Shown: in pieces, positions 63,300-64,000 of the stretch
Position numbering within the stretch: position 1 is the stretch's first letter
Layout: every line of letters begins with the position of its first letter
Source: Variovorax sp. SG517
Lineage (GTDB): Bacteria > Pseudomonadota > Gammaproteobacteria > Burkholderiales > Burkholderiaceae_C
Reading direction: 5' to 3'
Assembly: GCF_013376045.1 (NCBI RefSeq)
Contig: NZ_JABMJG010000002.1
Span: 124,001 to 188,000, forward strand
Length of the DNA: 64,000 bases
Notes under the pieces: model-generated
Databases searched by the model: none
Told to the model about the DNA's origin: nothing
What the model saw: only the letters and a program-made list of their open reading frames with translations
Translations under genes and position numbers: made by a program

Positions 63300-64000
63300 C
63301 CACGAACAGCTGGCGGCAGCTCCTGCGTCCGGCCTCGTGGCGGGGCGTTCCTTTTGAGGTGGTGGGCGACGAGGTGGAGTTCGGCCGCAACGTGGCCATC
63401 CATGAGTTTGTCCAGCGCGACAAACCGCAGGTCGAGGATCTGGGCCGCAAGACCCGCAAATTCCGCATCGATGGCTGGATCTGCGCCGGCGCGCAGAACG
63501 GTTTTAACCCGTGGCCCCAGCGCGATGCTCTGGTCGCCGCGGTTGAGCAGGGCGGTGTGGGCACGCTGGTGCACCCGTTCTACGGCACCCTGCGTGGCCA
63601 CATCACCACGATGGGCGTCAAGCAGACCAGCAGTGAGCTGGGCGGCTTCATCTCGCTGTCGATGGACTTCGTCGAGGCCGGCGAGGTCGAGTTCCGGGCC
63701 GACGTGGTCGACGACACCGGAGGGACCGTCCTGGCCGCGGCCGATGACAGCTACGAGGCGCTGGCCGATGAATTTTCGATGGCCTTCAGCGTCGAGGACC
63801 TGCCCGGCTTCGTGTTGGCCGATGCCGTTGACATGGTCGATCAGTTCCTGGGCGTCCTCGCCCAGTGGCGCCGTCCGGAAAGCCTAGCGGCGCAGGTTGC
63901 CGAACTCAACCTGGCGTCGATCGGCATCTACTCGCAACCGCTGGCGCTCGCGCAACAGGTGATGACGATCATGCGCGACGTCGCGCAGCCGCAAGCCTTC
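63296..64000 (+). CDS. DNA circularisation protein, N-terminal (Mu gpN-like; cut by window end)
   Basis: Open from the ATG at 63296 to the window edge (235 codons). SWRQLLRPASWRGVPFEVVG, RRKD-like VQRDKPQVEDLGRKTRKF, NPWPQRDALVAAVEQGG and GTLVHPFYG are the N-terminal domain of the DNA circularisation/gpN family, which works in tail-tip assembly of Mu-like phages. Its C-terminus and the following baseplate genes are outside the window. Confidence 0.88.
   Translation, partial: MTTNSWRQLLRPASWRGVPFEVVGDEVEFGRNVAIHEFVQRDKPQVEDLGRKTRKFRIDGWICAGAQNGFNPWPQRDALVAAVEQGGVGTLVHPFYGTLRGHITTMGVKQTSSELGGFISLSMDFVEAGEVEFRADVVDDTGGTVLAAADDSYEALADEFSMAFSVEDLPGFVLADAVDMVDQFLGVLAQWRRPESLAAQVAELNLASIGIYSQPLALAQQVMTIMRDVAQPQAF

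Larger units (their letters stand above)
31551..64000. mobile_element. Prophage, lambda-type head and Mu-type contractile tail (right end outside window)
   Basis: Contiguous phage genes from 31,551 to the window edge: a minus-strand early arm, divergent repressor/Cro, CII-like, primase-helicase, Q-like antiterminator, terminase, portal, protease/scaffold, decoration, capsid, sheath, tube, chaperone, tape measure and circularisation gene. The structural genes are intact and in order, suggesting an inducible phage. No integrase or Mu transposase is in the window, so the mode of integration, the attachment core and the right end are unknown. The left edge lies somewhere in 31,485-31,551. Confidence 0.93.

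Noticed and set aside
31551..64000. CRISPR array or anti-CRISPR operon
   Set aside because: No regularly spaced repeats were seen anywhere in the window; small early genes have no recognisable anti-CRISPR or Aca-type pairing that I can support.

Overview
The window reads as a GC-rich betaproteobacterial chromosome, most like Comamonadaceae/Burkholderiales (Variovorax-like). The evidence is two adjacent 2-isopropylmalate synthases, neighbouring aat and bpt N-end-rule transferases, a pobA/IclR-type pobR pair, a QseB/PmrA-type two-component system beside a periplasmic Do protease, and a family-typical short intergenic repeat. The assignment rests on gene content and protein style only; no database search was possible.

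Positions 1-31,484 are chromosomal. They hold leucine biosynthesis (1-1772), a penicillin-binding endopeptidase, an IclR regulator, bpt/aat, a lone molybdenum-hydroxylase large subunit with an AraC regulator and two small proteins (5.7-9.8 kb), 4-hydroxybenzoate hydroxylase with its regulator (9.8-11.9 kb), an OmpR-type two-component system followed by a Do protease (12.0-15.7 kb), a 7TM-DISM kinase with a LuxR-type response regulator (16.0-18.5 kb), several regulators and small proteins (18.7-23.4 kb), two nearly identical tRNA-Asn genes (23.5-23.9 kb) and a thiamin locus (23.9-31.5 kb). In the thiamin locus a TPP riboswitch precedes a CytX-type permease. thiO-thiS-thiG-thiE and a TonB-dependent receptor follow on the same strand, but thiD lies between them on the opposite strand.

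From about 31.5 kb to the right edge the window is a prophage, cut off by the window. Its left arm (31,551-42,003) is one dense minus-strand run of 21 genes, 16 of whose 20 junctions are 4-base start/stop overlaps; it encodes a ParB-like protein, an HNH nuclease, a small P-loop protein, several small membrane proteins and an SGNH-like lipoprotein. A repressor and a Cro-like gene diverge at about 42.7 kb, and TATGCA/TGCATA inverted half-sites mark both control regions. The rightward genes give a CII-like regulator, a primase-helicase, a Q-like antiterminator, a terminator at the head of the late genes, and then terminase, lambda-type head genes (portal, S49 protease/scaffold, decoration, capsid) and Mu-type contractile tail genes (sheath, tube, frameshifted chaperone, tape measure, circularisation protein). 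It is therefore a myovirus with a lambda-like head and a Mu-like tail. No integrase, transposase or lysis gene is visible in the window.

The observations I rate highest are: a 16-base palindrome (GTGCAGACGTCTGCAC) occurring five times, exactly or with one change, and only inside the prophage, which also encodes a ParB-like protein; the thiamin locus laid out as a candidate noncontiguous operon; and a textbook -1 frameshift signal in the tail chaperone gene.
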